A DNA stretch of 8,804 nt, taken from assembly GCA_023431285.1 (NCBI GenBank), contig JAEYXN010000196.1, positions 1 through 8,804 on the forward strand, given 5' to 3'. Below are positions 1 to 6,825 of this stretch, one piece after another. The notes under the pieces are model-generated. The model was given only the letters and a program-made list of their open reading frames with translations, was not told the origin of the DNA and ran no database searches. Both the position numbers and the translations under genes were made by a program. Each line of letters opens with the position of its first letter. Within the stretch, counting starts at the first letter, position 1. This stretch comes from Bacteroidota bacterium. Its GTDB lineage: Bacteria; Bacteroidota; Bacteroidia; Cytophagales; Cyclobacteriaceae.

Positions 1-1209
1 ATCCAACTGGGGGTGATGTTGATCGTCGGTCGGATTTTCGCAGAGATCGCGCGAAAGCTTAATCAACCTTCTGTGATCGGTGAAATACTCGCGGGAATTC
101 TGATAGGGCCCACGTTCCTTGGGATGATCTCTCCTGATACATTTCATTCCTTGTTTCCGGTTCCGAGCGGCGCAGGTACCGTCCTCACAGGGATTGTTCA
201 GATTGCTGTCGTGATGCTCCTGTTTATTGCAGGGCTCGAAGTCGATCTGCAGATTGTTATCCGCCAGGGACGACAAGCAGTCACCACAAGTTTGTTTGGA
301 TTGTCCATGACGTTTGGGCTCGGTTTTATATTCCCTTATTTCTTTCCTGAGTTTTTCGGCATCGCTAATTCTGCGGAACACATGACTTTCGCCTTGTTCA
401 TGGGAACGGCGATGGCGATTTCGGCTCTGCCCGTGATCGTGCGTATTCTCATGGATCTGAATCTTTTTAAGTCGCCGGTCGGGATGTTGGTGGTGGCGTC
501 TGCGATGGTGGATGATGTCGTAGGTTGGATGTTCTTTTCCGTATTGCTGAGTATGATCGGAAAGGGAAGCGATATGCCGATCTGGAAAACGGCGTTGATC
601 ACACTCACTTTTACAGGGGTAATGCTCACCGTCGGGAGAGGCTTGCTTAACAGATTACTTCCGTGGGCGAACAAAAATCTTGCATGGCCAGGGGGCGTAC
701 TATCCCTTTCGCTCGCACTATGCTTTCTCGCCGCTGCATTCACCGAGTCGATTGGACTTCATGCTATCTTTGGTGCATTTATAATGGGGATTGCGCTGGG
801 TGACTCAGAGCATTTTTCTGAACGCGCAAAGGAGATTGTTCATCAATTCATCAATAACATTTTTGCTCCGCTGTTTTTTGTATCCATCGGGTTACGCGTA
901 AACTTCGTCGCGAATTTTGATCCTGCTCTAACCGTGATAATTCTTTTTATCGCGTTCGCTGGAAAGACGGTTGGCGCCGGACTCGGTACACGCGTGGGTG
1001 GATTCTCATGGCGTGAATCGTTCGCCGCAGGGTTTGGACTCAACGCACGCGGAGCGATGGAAATCATTCTCGGTATTATTGCCCTTGAGAATGGGTTGAT
1101 CGATGAAAGAGTGTTTGTGTCTCTTGTGATTATGGCGCTCGTGACCAGCATGACCAGCGGACCTCTCATGCGCTGGTGCCTTCGCAGACCGTTGAGCGAT
1201 TCAACGTAA
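1..1209 (+). CDS. CPA2-family cation/proton antiporter, 5' partial
   Basis: An inner-membrane monovalent cation:H+ antiporter of the CPA2 (KefB/NapA-like) superfamily, probably exchanging Na+ or K+ for protons for pH and salt balance. The reading frame is open to base 1, and the residues before the GTG at 13 (I-Q-L-G) continue the first helix, so the true start lies left of the window; neither the GTG at 13 nor the ATG at 16 is taken as the start. Visible family motifs are QPSVIGEILAGILIGP early on, LFIAGLEVDL, an Asp-Asp pair in MVDDVVGW encoded at 511-516, FGAFIMGIALGD, FAPLFFVSIGL and the late GLNARGAMEIILG. The Asp pair is the ion-binding signature that in characterised members goes with electrogenic exchange. 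About ten or more hydrophobic segments are present. The protein ends soon after the last helix, with no TrkA-N/RCK domain, unlike KefB/KefC. Ion specificity cannot be read from the sequence. Confidence 0.9.
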   Translation: MQLGVMLIVGRIFAEIARKLNQPSVIGEILAGILIGPTFLGMISPDTFHSLFPVPSGAGTVLTGIVQIAVVMLLFIAGLEVDLQIVIRQGRQAVTTSLFGLSMTFGLGFIFPYFFPEFFGIANSAEHMTFALFMGTAMAISALPVIVRILMDLNLFKSPVGMLVVASAMVDDVVGWMFFSVLLSMIGKGSDMPIWKTALITLTFTGVMLTVGRGLLNRLLPWANKNLAWPGGVLSLSLALCFLAAAFTESIGLHAIFGAFIMGIALGDSEHFSERAKEIVHQFINNIFAPLFFVSIGLRVNFVANFDPALTVIILFIAFAGKTVGAGLGTRVGGFSWRESFAAGFGLNARGAMEIILGIIALENGLIDERVFVSLVIMALVTSMTSGPLMRWCLRRPLSDST

Positions 1210-1214
1210 GCCGA

Positions 1215-2024
1215 TCACAAAAGCTTTGCTTTGTTCCAATAGACATCCATCTCTTCGAGGGACATTTCGCCCATCTTTTTTCCGTCTTTCGCAGACTCTG
1301 ATTCGAGATATTGAAATCTTTTAATGAATTTTTTGTTAGTGCGTTCCAGTGCTTCTTCCGGATCGATGTTGATGAAGCGCGCATAGTTGACCAATGAAAA
1401 CAGGAGGTCACCAAACTCAGCCAATGCCTTCTCTTTGTTTATTGTTTCATCAGATACTGCATTGAATTCTGTTTTGAATTCCTGCATTTCTTCTTCGACC
1501 TTTTCCCACACCTGCTCTTTCCGTTCCCAGTCAAAGCCAACGCCACGAGCTTTGTCCTGAATACGCATGGCTTTAACCAGTGCCGGTATCGATTGTGGTA
1601 CTCCTTCCAGGACAGATTTGTTTTTTCTGAGCTTGATTTTTTCCCAGTTTGCTTTCACAGTCTCTTCATCGTCGGCGACTACATCGCTGTATATGTGAGG
1701 ATGACGTTCGATAAGCTTATCGCATTGTGCGTTAAGCACGTCGGCAATGTCGAAAGCCTTCATCTCAGAGGCGATACGCGCATAGAAAATGAGATGAAGC
1801 ATGATATCGCCGATCTCTTTCTTTATCTCCTGAAGGTCTCCTTCCAGGATGGCATCGGACAGCTCGTATGTTTCTTCAATGGTGAGGTGTCTGAGGCTTT
1901 CTAGTGTCTGCTTCTTATCCCAGGGACAGTTTTCTCTCAGTTCATTCATTACAGTGAGCAAACGACTGAAAGCCAGGAGTTTTTTCTCGCGGTCTGGATC
2001 AGGGGACGACAAAACTTTTTTCAT
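1215..2024 (-). CDS. mazG: Nucleoside triphosphate pyrophosphohydrolase MazG
   Basis: Hydrolyses NTPs and dNTPs to monophosphate and pyrophosphate in the cytoplasm, clearing non-canonical nucleotides and, in E. coli, lowering ppGpp under stress. The 269-residue product has two tandem MazG domains, as in the E. coli enzyme of similar length. The N-terminal domain has CPWD at 33-36, the metal-binding EExxE at 50-54 and ExxD at 70-73; the C-terminal domain has the acidic helix VEEEM at 176-180 and ExxD at 203-206. The conserved GVGFDW lies at 161-166. The ATG at 2024 gives the normal N-terminus, with only a few residues before the conserved helix. No Shine-Dalgarno sequence precedes it, and a possible -7 element is so close that the mRNA could be leaderless. 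The gene converges on the antiporter with 5 bases between stop codons and is divergent from the small membrane protein gene. Confidence 0.95.
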   Translation of the reverse strand: MKKVLSSPDPDREKKLLAFSRLLTVMNELRENCPWDKKQTLESLRHLTIEETYELSDAILEGDLQEIKKEIGDIMLHLIFYARIASEMKAFDIADVLNAQCDKLIERHPHIYSDVVADDEETVKANWEKIKLRKNKSVLEGVPQSIPALVKAMRIQDKARGVGFDWERKEQVWEKVEEEMQEFKTEFNAVSDETINKEKALAEFGDLLFSLVNYARFINIDPEEALERTNKKFIKRFQYLESESAKDGKKMGEMSLEEMDVYWNKAKLL

Positions 2025-2029
2025 TCTAA

Positions 2030-2037
2030 CAAACTTA
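2030..2037 (-). promoter_or_regulatory. Candidate Bacteroidota -7 element for mazG
   Basis: Read on the minus strand this is TAAGTTTG, a full match to the Bacteroidota -7 consensus TAnnTTTG. It ends 5 bases before the mazG ATG, so initiation at the usual distance would fall at or next to the start codon. No TTTG -33 element is seen at 17-23 bases upstream. An 8-base degenerate match can arise by chance, so this is tentative. Confidence 0.35.
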
Positions 2038-2045
2038 TGATTTCG

Positions 2046-2070
2046 ATGCGGCGTTCTGAATTAGCCGCGT
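2046..2070. repeat. Inverted repeat between divergent promoter elements
   Basis: GCGGC at 2048-2052 is the exact reverse complement of GCCGC at 2064-2068, with an 11-base AT-rich spacer. A G-T wobble (2047/2069) and an A-T pair (2046/2070) could extend the arms to seven positions. No T-run follows on either strand, so it is not terminator-like. It sits between the two outward-facing -7 candidates at 2030-2037 and 2070-2077, overlapping where their -33 regions would be. That position would suit an operator for a dimeric regulator, but no binding protein is identified. Confidence 0.35.
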
Positions 2071-2077
2071 AACTTTG
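2070..2077 (+). promoter_or_regulatory. Candidate -7 element for small membrane gene
   Basis: TAACTTTG fits the Bacteroidota TAnnTTTG -7 consensus and lies 51 bases before the ATG at 2129, giving a leader of roughly 45 bases. No good TTTG -33 element is seen upstream. Support comes from its position in the only gap from which this gene could be transcribed, since the gene to the left is divergent. Confidence 0.4.
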
Positions 2078-2128
2078 TCGGAAAGTACGGCTTAAAAACG
2101 CAATTAAATCACAAAAAATCGCACTGTC

Positions 2129-2368
2129 ATGACTGTTTTTCTGCTGAGTATCGGAATTTTCGCACTATTCTTCATACTGCTTTCCGTTCGCCTTCTTTTC
2201 CTGAAGAACGGAGAATTCAGAGGCACCTGCGCATCTCAGAGTCCATGGCTCAATAAGGAAGGTGTAGAGTGCGGCTATTGCGGTAAGACACTGAAACCGG
2301 GAGATGCTTGTGGAGATCCTGATACTCAGTCGTCGCAGCCGTTTCCTGAAATCAGGAAGAAAGGTTAG
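2129..2368 (+). CDS. Small one-helix membrane protein with four cysteines, NqrM-like in layout
   Basis: A 79-residue protein with one strongly hydrophobic helix at about residues 3-24, followed by a basic stop (R21, K26) and a polar domain holding Cys34, Cys48, Cys51 and Cys61. The Cys-rich part runs FRGTCASQSPW, then ECGYCGK, then ACGDPD. This layout (N-terminal helix, a G-x-C shortly after it, then three more Cys and a C-x-D-P ending) resembles NqrM (DUF539), the small maturation factor proposed to deliver iron to the Na+-translocating NADH:quinone reductase. It also resembles short 'membrane or secreted proteins' that I recall from Bacteroidota genomes. The resemblance is by pattern only; the cysteines could instead bind zinc or an iron centre in another context. 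No nqr genes or apbE are in the window. The ATG at 2129 starts directly before the helix. A candidate promoter lies at 2070-2077, and glmM follows after 64 bases with its own promoter. Confidence 0.75.
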   Translation: MTVFLLSIGIFALFFILLSVRLLFLKNGEFRGTCASQSPWLNKEGVECGYCGKTLKPGDACGDPDTQSSQPFPEIRKKG

Positions 2369-2375
2369 CATTCAA

Positions 2376-2408
2376 TTGCCCTTCCACCGTATTGATTCTC
2401 TATCTTTG
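2376..2408 (+). promoter_or_regulatory. Bacteroidota-type promoter of glmM
   Basis: TATCTTTG at 2401-2408 is a perfect TAnnTTTG -7 element. A TTG at 2376-2378 lies 22 bases upstream, within the 17-23 base spacing accepted for the -33 element. Transcription would start around 2412-2415, leaving a leader of about 20 bases before the ATG at 2433. That leader (for example ATAAAGTGCA) has no Shine-Dalgarno sequence, as is usual in this phylum. This is the best promoter in the window. Confidence 0.65.
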
Positions 2409-2432
2409 TGCCCCTGAAAATCATAAAGTGCA

Positions 2433-3842
2433 ATGGCTTTAATTAAATCAATATCTGGAATTCGCGGAACAATAGGAGGCAAGACGGGAGAGAACCTGAC
2501 GCCGCTGGATGTCGTGAAGTTCGCAGCAGCGTTCGGCGTATGGGTAAAAAAAGATAAGGCTCAGGCCAAGGTCGTCATCGGTCGCGATGCGCGGGTCTCC
2601 GGAGAAATGGTAAGTGCCCTTGTATCAGCAACGCTGCAAGGTTTAGGGGTGGATGTGGTTGATCTTGGACTGTCGACTACCCCAACCGTTGAAATAGCTG
2701 TACCACTCGAAAATGCCAGCGGAGGAATCATCCTCACTGCCAGCCATAATCCAGGACAATGGAATGCGCTTAAACTTCTCAACGAAAAAGGCGAATTTAT
2801 TTCCGGTACCGACGGTGAAGAAGTTCTCGCGCTCGCTGAATCTGAAGACTTCGAGTTCGCGCAAGTGACGAAGCTTGGGCGCTACGAACGAAATGATTCC
2901 TATATTAAGAAACACATCGACATGATCCTTAAGCTTCCCCTGGTAGATGTGGCCGCGATCAAGAGCAAAGGCTTTAAGGTAGTGGTGGATGCCGTAAATT
3001 CATCGGGCGGAATCGCAGTGCCGATGTTGCTGAAATCTCTTGGTGTAATGGTGAAGGAACTGCATTGTGATCCTACCGGGCACTTCGCACATAATCCTGA
3101 ACCACTCCCTGAAAATCTGACAGACATCTGCAGGGAAATTCAAAAAGGAAAATATGATCTTGGAATTGTAGTCGATCCCGACGTTGATCGCCTTGCCCTT
3201 ATCTGCGAAGACGGAAGCCCCTTTGGAGAAGAGTATACACTGGTAACAGTCGCTGACTATGTTTTGAGCTCGCTTCCGGAAGGTAAAACAGGTAACACCG
3301 TTTCTAACCTTTCTTCGACTCGCGCTCTTCGTGATATCACTGAGAAGGCAGGAGGAGAATATTTTGCCGCTGCAGTCGGCGAAGTGAATGTGGTTACCAT
3401 GATGAAGGAACACAACGCAGTGATTGGTGGTGAAGGTAATGGTGGTGTAATCTATCCCGAGCTTCATTACGGTCGCGATGCCCTGGTCGGAATATCACTT
3501 TTCCTTACCCAATTGGCGAAGTCAGGCATGACGGCACTTCGACTGCGCTCTAAATATCCGTCCTACCATATTTCAAAGAACAAGATCGAGCTTACACGCG
3601 ATATCAATGTTGATAAGGTTCTTGAAGCCGTAAAAAAGAAGTATAAGAAACAGCCAATCAACACAGTGGATGGCGTTCGCATCGAGTTCGATGCCGAATG
3701 GGTTCACCTGCGTAAATCGAATACAGAGCCGATCATTCGGATCTATTCCGAATCGGATATGGAAGTAAAAGCCGAGAACCTGGCGAAGAAGATCATTTCC
3801 GACATCAAGGAAATTATTGCCGAGAAAACTCTGGCAGGCTAG
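2433..3842 (+). CDS. glmM: Phosphoglucosamine mutase (alpha-D-phosphohexomutase family)
   Basis: Probably interconverts glucosamine-6-phosphate and glucosamine-1-phosphate, the step before UDP-GlcNAc in peptidoglycan and lipopolysaccharide synthesis, in the cytoplasm. The 469 residues show all four phosphohexomutase domains. The catalytic phosphoserine loop TASHNP is at 102-107 (Ser104), the Mg2+ loop DPDVDR at 248-253, the sugar-recognition loop GGEGNGG at 332-338, and the phosphate-binding loop RKSNTEP at 427-433. The N-terminal FGTxG-like segment is ISGIRGTIGG. The sugar loop reads GEGNGG rather than the GExSGH of E. coli GlmM, the form I associate with archaeal and Bacteroidota members. 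Activity on mannose or glucose phosphates therefore cannot be excluded. The ATG at 2433 fits the promoter spacing and the conserved N-terminus. It is followed by the cysteine desulfurase after 49 bases. Confidence 0.9.
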   Translation: MALIKSISGIRGTIGGKTGENLTPLDVVKFAAAFGVWVKKDKAQAKVVIGRDARVSGEMVSALVSATLQGLGVDVVDLGLSTTPTVEIAVPLENASGGIILTASHNPGQWNALKLLNEKGEFISGTDGEEVLALAESEDFEFAQVTKLGRYERNDSYIKKHIDMILKLPLVDVAAIKSKGFKVVVDAVNSSGGIAVPMLLKSLGVMVKELHCDPTGHFAHNPEPLPENLTDICREIQKGKYDLGIVVDPDVDRLALICEDGSPFGEEYTLVTVADYVLSSLPEGKTGNTVSNLSSTRALRDITEKAGGEYFAAAVGEVNVVTMMKEHNAVIGGEGNGGVIYPELHYGRDALVGISLFLTQLAKSGMTALRLRSKYPSYHISKNKIELTRDINVDKVLEAVKKKYKKQPINTVDGVRIEFDAEWVHLRKSNTEPIIRIYSESDMEVKAENLAKKIISDIKEIIAEKTLAG

Positions 3843-3873
3843 ATTCTTCTTCCTGCAGGAATCTTTTACTTTT
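3841..3873 (+). terminator. Weak hairpin plus T-rich tail after glmM
   Basis: AGATTC (3841-3846, starting inside the glmM stop codon) pairs with GAATCT (3859-3864) around a 12-base loop. It is followed by a broken T-run, TTTTACTTTT if the last T of the arm is counted. The 6-bp stem has only two G-C pairs. The competing 12-base palindrome TTCCTGCAGGAA (3850-3861) overlaps it. Termination here would be inefficient at best. Confidence 0.25.
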
Positions 3874-3874
3874 A
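3867..3874 (+). promoter_or_regulatory. Near-match -7 element for cysteine desulfurase
   Basis: TACTTTTA differs from TAnnTTTG only at the last base and lies 17 bases before the ATG at 3892, a distance like that of the prmC element. No -33 TTG is seen at suitable spacing. The gene may instead depend on read-through from glmM. Confidence 0.25.
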
Positions 3875-3891
3875 CGTCAACATTAACCTGA

Positions 3892-5031
3892 ATGAAAGTC
3901 TATTTCGACAACGCAGCGACGACACCGCTAGACCCGGAAGTATTCGATGCGATGAAGCCATTCCTGCTTGAGGATTTCGGAAATCCATCTTCCACACATT
4001 CGCATGGCCGCAAAGTTCGCGCGGCAATAGAGTCGTCACGCAAGAAGATTGCTGAACTTCTTCAGTGTACTCCCGGCGAAATCATCTTTACCAGTGGTGG
4101 TACCGAGGCTGATAATGCTATTCTGCAAAGCAGCGTTCACACCTATGGCATAAAAAACCTTATTACCTCACCGATCGAACATCATGCGGTGGAACACACC
4201 GTAAATTATATTGCCGGGAATAAAGGAATCGCCATTCATCATGTGCATCTCGATGAAAGGGGCCACGTGGATCTCGATCATCTTCGACATTTACTGAAGG
4301 CGCATCCCAACGCGCTTGTGTCCCTTATGCACGCGAATAACGAAATTGGTAATCTGCTCGATATAAATTCGGTGGCAGAATTATGTGAAGAATTCAAGGC
4401 ATATTTTCATTCTGATACCGTTCAAACGGTGGGGCACTATCGTCATAATTTGTCTTCACTGAAAGTTCATGGAATAACTGCAGCGGCTCATAAGTTTCAT
4501 GGACCTAAAGGCGTTGGATTTATGTTCATCCGAAAGGACAAAAAAATTCAACCTTTTATGCAGGGCGGCGCACAGGAACGGAACATGCGTGGTGGGACTG
4601 AGAACGTCTATGGTATCATAGGGATAGCCAAAGCGTTGGAAATTGCTTATCGCGACATGGATGATCATACAACGCATGTCAGCGCCCTCAAAGCAAGAAT
4701 GATCAAGGGCCTTCGTGAGCATATTTCTGGTATTGACTTTCACGGCGACTCTGCAAATCCTGATCGCAGCTTGTATACGGTTTTGAACGTCTGCCTTCCG
4801 GAGTCAGACGCTAACTCAATGTTGCTTTTTAATCTTGATCTTCAGGGCATCTCTGCATCCGGAGGAAGCGCCTGCTCAAGCGGAGCTACTACCGGGTCGC
4901 ACGTACTTGGCCATCTGTATCCGGATTCGAAGAAAGGTGGTGTGAGATTCTCATTCAGTAAGTATAACACCCCTGAAGAAGTAGATTATGTCATTGCAAC
5001 CCTTGCAGAGCTTATCAAGGTAAGCGTGTAA
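3892..5031 (+). CDS. Cysteine desulfurase, NifS/IscS type
   Basis: A PLP-dependent class V aminotransferase-fold enzyme that converts L-cysteine to L-alanine and holds the sulfur as a persulfide, supplying Fe-S cluster assembly or tRNA thiolation in the cytoplasm. In the 379 residues one sees YFDNAATTP at 4-12, the TSGGTEADN segment at 67-75, the PLP-stacking His in EHHAVEH (His97), MHANNEIG at 146-153, and the cofactor contacts Asp175 and Gln178 in HSDTVQ. The Schiff-base lysine is Lys201 in AHKFHGPKG. GGTEN lies at 234-238, the catalytic Cys328 is in GSACSSG, and the substrate-binding Arg352 is in VRFSF. All key residues are intact. The long mobile Cys loop fits the IscS/NifS group rather than SufS. 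No iscU, sufBCD, iscR or mnmA lies in the window, so its sulfur acceptor is unknown. Its stop codon converges on the MutS-like gene across 7 bases. Confidence 0.93.
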   Translation: MKVYFDNAATTPLDPEVFDAMKPFLLEDFGNPSSTHSHGRKVRAAIESSRKKIAELLQCTPGEIIFTSGGTEADNAILQSSVHTYGIKNLITSPIEHHAVEHTVNYIAGNKGIAIHHVHLDERGHVDLDHLRHLLKAHPNALVSLMHANNEIGNLLDINSVAELCEEFKAYFHSDTVQTVGHYRHNLSSLKVHGITAAAHKFHGPKGVGFMFIRKDKKIQPFMQGGAQERNMRGGTENVYGIIGIAKALEIAYRDMDDHTTHVSALKARMIKGLREHISGIDFHGDSANPDRSLYTVLNVCLPESDANSMLLFNLDLQGISASGGSACSSGATTGSHVLGHLYPDSKKGGVRFSFSKYNTPEEVDYVIATLAELIKVSV

Positions 5032-5038
5032 GTCTGAA

Positions 5039-6820
5039 TCACTCAGGGATAATTCCCATCTTCCTCATAAGGAAACTGGCATTCATCTTTGTAGCCATTC
5101 CGTTCTTCAGTTTGTAGTCGAACGAAAGTTGATCATTCTCAATATTTGCTTCGAAAGATAAATTTCTGACTCTGCCGGGAAATTCATGCTCGAGGTCTCC
5201 AAGCGCCAGGTCATGCGTGGCAATCAGGGCAAGACACGGGTAAGGAAGAAGTTGTTTCACTAGTGCTATCGATCCCGCCTGTTTATCATTGCTATTGGTT
5301 CCTTTCAGAATTTCATCCAGTAAAATGAGTAGCGGTTTATTGCTGCGCAGCTCATCCATGATCGAACGAAGACGATTCAGCTCAGCATAGAAATAAGATT
5401 GATGATCCTTCAAAGAATCTGTAGTTCGCATACCTGAGCGAAGTTGAAGGACCGGACAGGAAAATGATGACGCGCAAACCGGGGCACCACTCAATGCGAG
5501 TACAACGCTCACGCCAACGGTTCGGAGGAAGGTACTCTTTCCCGCCATGTTAGCTCCCGTTATAATTGCAATGGAAGCATCAGCGCCGAGCTGGAAAGAA
5601 TTGACCACCCTTTCTTCAGCGCTGATCAAAGGATGGGCAAGATCGCGCCCATCGATTTTTAACTCTTCATGAATGCTTGCGAACACGGCGTCGGGATTAT
5701 TAAAAGCATAGGTTGCAAGACTGTTTAGTGCTTCAATCTCCGAAATGAGATCGAGCCATACAGGAAGCAGATCAGCATTCTTTTCCTTCCATCGTTCGAG
5801 ACGATAAACACATTGAAGATCATACAACAAGAGACTATTGACCACAAGTGTCATCATGCTGTTGGTTCTTGCGTCAAGCGCGCTGACCAGTGATGCCATT
5901 TCATTGATGCGCTGATGTGCATCTTTTGCCCGCTGTGTGATTTCAATAAGGCGAGTCGACTTAAAGGATTCACGCTCGACATAAAAAAGAAACTGAGCGT
6001 GCTTTTGTAAAATATTTTTCTTCCTGCCGATGTAGTCATGAAACACATTAATTTTCTTAAGTCGCGTCCCGGTCAGGATCCACTGAACCACAATGAAAAG
6101 AGCCAACGGGATTTTTGCAAAAGGGGAAAAAAATGTGGCTGCCAACGAAATAATTGTCAGCGCGGGAATAATCCACAGAGATAATCTCAGCGAAGCGGAG
6201 TCACGCAGTATAGAGGGTTGTTCAAGCCATTGAAGTAACTGTGCACGGTCATTTTGCTGTTCTTCCATTTCCGCGCTCCCGGCTGCCGCATCCTGTCGGA
6301 AGTCTATGCGTGGTACAAGGTCTTTAATACTCTCTTGTCGCTGACGAATGGTTTCGCTATCCGAAAGAGGTTCTTCCAGCCAGAAGGCTAGTTTCCGCCT
6401 TCCGTGAATGGTATTACAACGGTTGAGGTACTGGAAAAGTGAGCCTTCACCGAAGATGTCGAGGTCGTGCGAGTATGGATGATGCGGGTCAATGAATTCA
6501 TTGCCCGCGGCAAATACGGTGAAATCACCATGGAGACTCCGGCGTTCATTCTTATTGATACGAACAAGATTTTCAACATGAACCCGTTCCCTGAAAAGCA
6601 CTGCGTGACGTTTTACCAAATAAAGAAAAACGACGATCAGAGCGATGGCAGCAATGGCGACAACGGTGTAGCTGAAAGAAAAGTATATTGCCACGGCGGA
6701 CCCTAACGCAGAGAGCAGACGTAAATTTGAAATGTTATTTATACGCGAATTAAGGTCGGCAAGCTGGATAGAGAATTTTTCTTCGCGCTCTTTATAAAGG
6801 TCATTAAGTCCTTTTCTCAT
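5039..6820 (-). CDS. Membrane-anchored MutS-family ATPase
   Basis: A 593-residue protein pairing a MutS-type ATPase with membrane helices. Residues about 33-69 form one or two hydrophobic segments and about 212-250 two more, separated by a polar stretch (FGEGSLFQYLNRCNTIHG). A helical part at about 255-400 recalls the MutS lever region. The ATPase at 400-593 is intact: Walker A GANMAGKST at 422-430 (Lys428), the SYFYAEL segment at 475-481, Walker B LLILLDE at 497-503 (Asp502, Glu503), GTNSND at 507-512, and the His of ATHD at 536. The mismatch-recognition domain with Phe-x-Glu is absent, as are Smr and other nuclease domains, so ordinary mismatch repair is unlikely. Automatic pipelines often name such proteins 'DNA mismatch repair protein MutS'; their function is not known to me. 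The ATG at 6820 lies 5 bases after the fRMsr stop, suggesting co-transcription and perhaps coupled translation. Confidence 0.9.
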   Translation of the reverse strand: MRKGLNDLYKEREEKFSIQLADLNSRINNISNLRLLSALGSAVAIYFSFSYTVVAIAAIALIVVFLYLVKRHAVLFRERVHVENLVRINKNERRSLHGDFTVFAAGNEFIDPHHPYSHDLDIFGEGSLFQYLNRCNTIHGRRKLAFWLEEPLSDSETIRQRQESIKDLVPRIDFRQDAAAGSAEMEEQQNDRAQLLQWLEQPSILRDSASLRLSLWIIPALTIISLAATFFSPFAKIPLALFIVVQWILTGTRLKKINVFHDYIGRKKNILQKHAQFLFYVERESFKSTRLIEITQRAKDAHQRINEMASLVSALDARTNSMMTLVVNSLLLYDLQCVYRLERWKEKNADLLPVWLDLISEIEALNSLATYAFNNPDAVFASIHEELKIDGRDLAHPLISAEERVVNSFQLGADASIAIITGANMAGKSTFLRTVGVSVVLALSGAPVCASSFSCPVLQLRSGMRTTDSLKDHQSYFYAELNRLRSIMDELRSNKPLLILLDEILKGTNSNDKQAGSIALVKQLLPYPCLALIATHDLALGDLEHEFPGRVRNLSFEANIENDQLSFDYKLKNGMATKMNASFLMRKMGIIPE

Positions 6821-6825
6821 TACGT

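Noticed and set aside
336..743. 135-codon minus-strand open frame inside the antiporter gene
   Set aside because: It lies wholly opposite a well-supported membrane protein, its translation has no recognisable domain, and its composition is typical of a reverse-strand shadow.
1220..1232. AAAGC-TTT-GCTTT hairpin near the antiporter/mazG junction
   Set aside because: A 5-bp, mostly A-T stem with a 3-base loop and no T-run; it lies inside the mazG coding end and is too weak to call a terminator.
3000..3467. 155-codon minus-strand open frame inside glmM
   Set aside because: It overlaps the catalytic core of glmM on the opposite strand and shows no family motif; considered a shadow.
3850..3861. 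Perfect 12-base palindrome TTCCTGCAGGAA
   Set aside because: It cannot fold into a hairpin without losing central pairs to the loop, is a single copy here, and could be a chance site; no binding protein is suggested.
5034..5046. CTGA-N5-TCAG repeat at the desulfurase/MutS-like junction
   Set aside because: Four-base arms without a T-run; not a credible bidirectional terminator.
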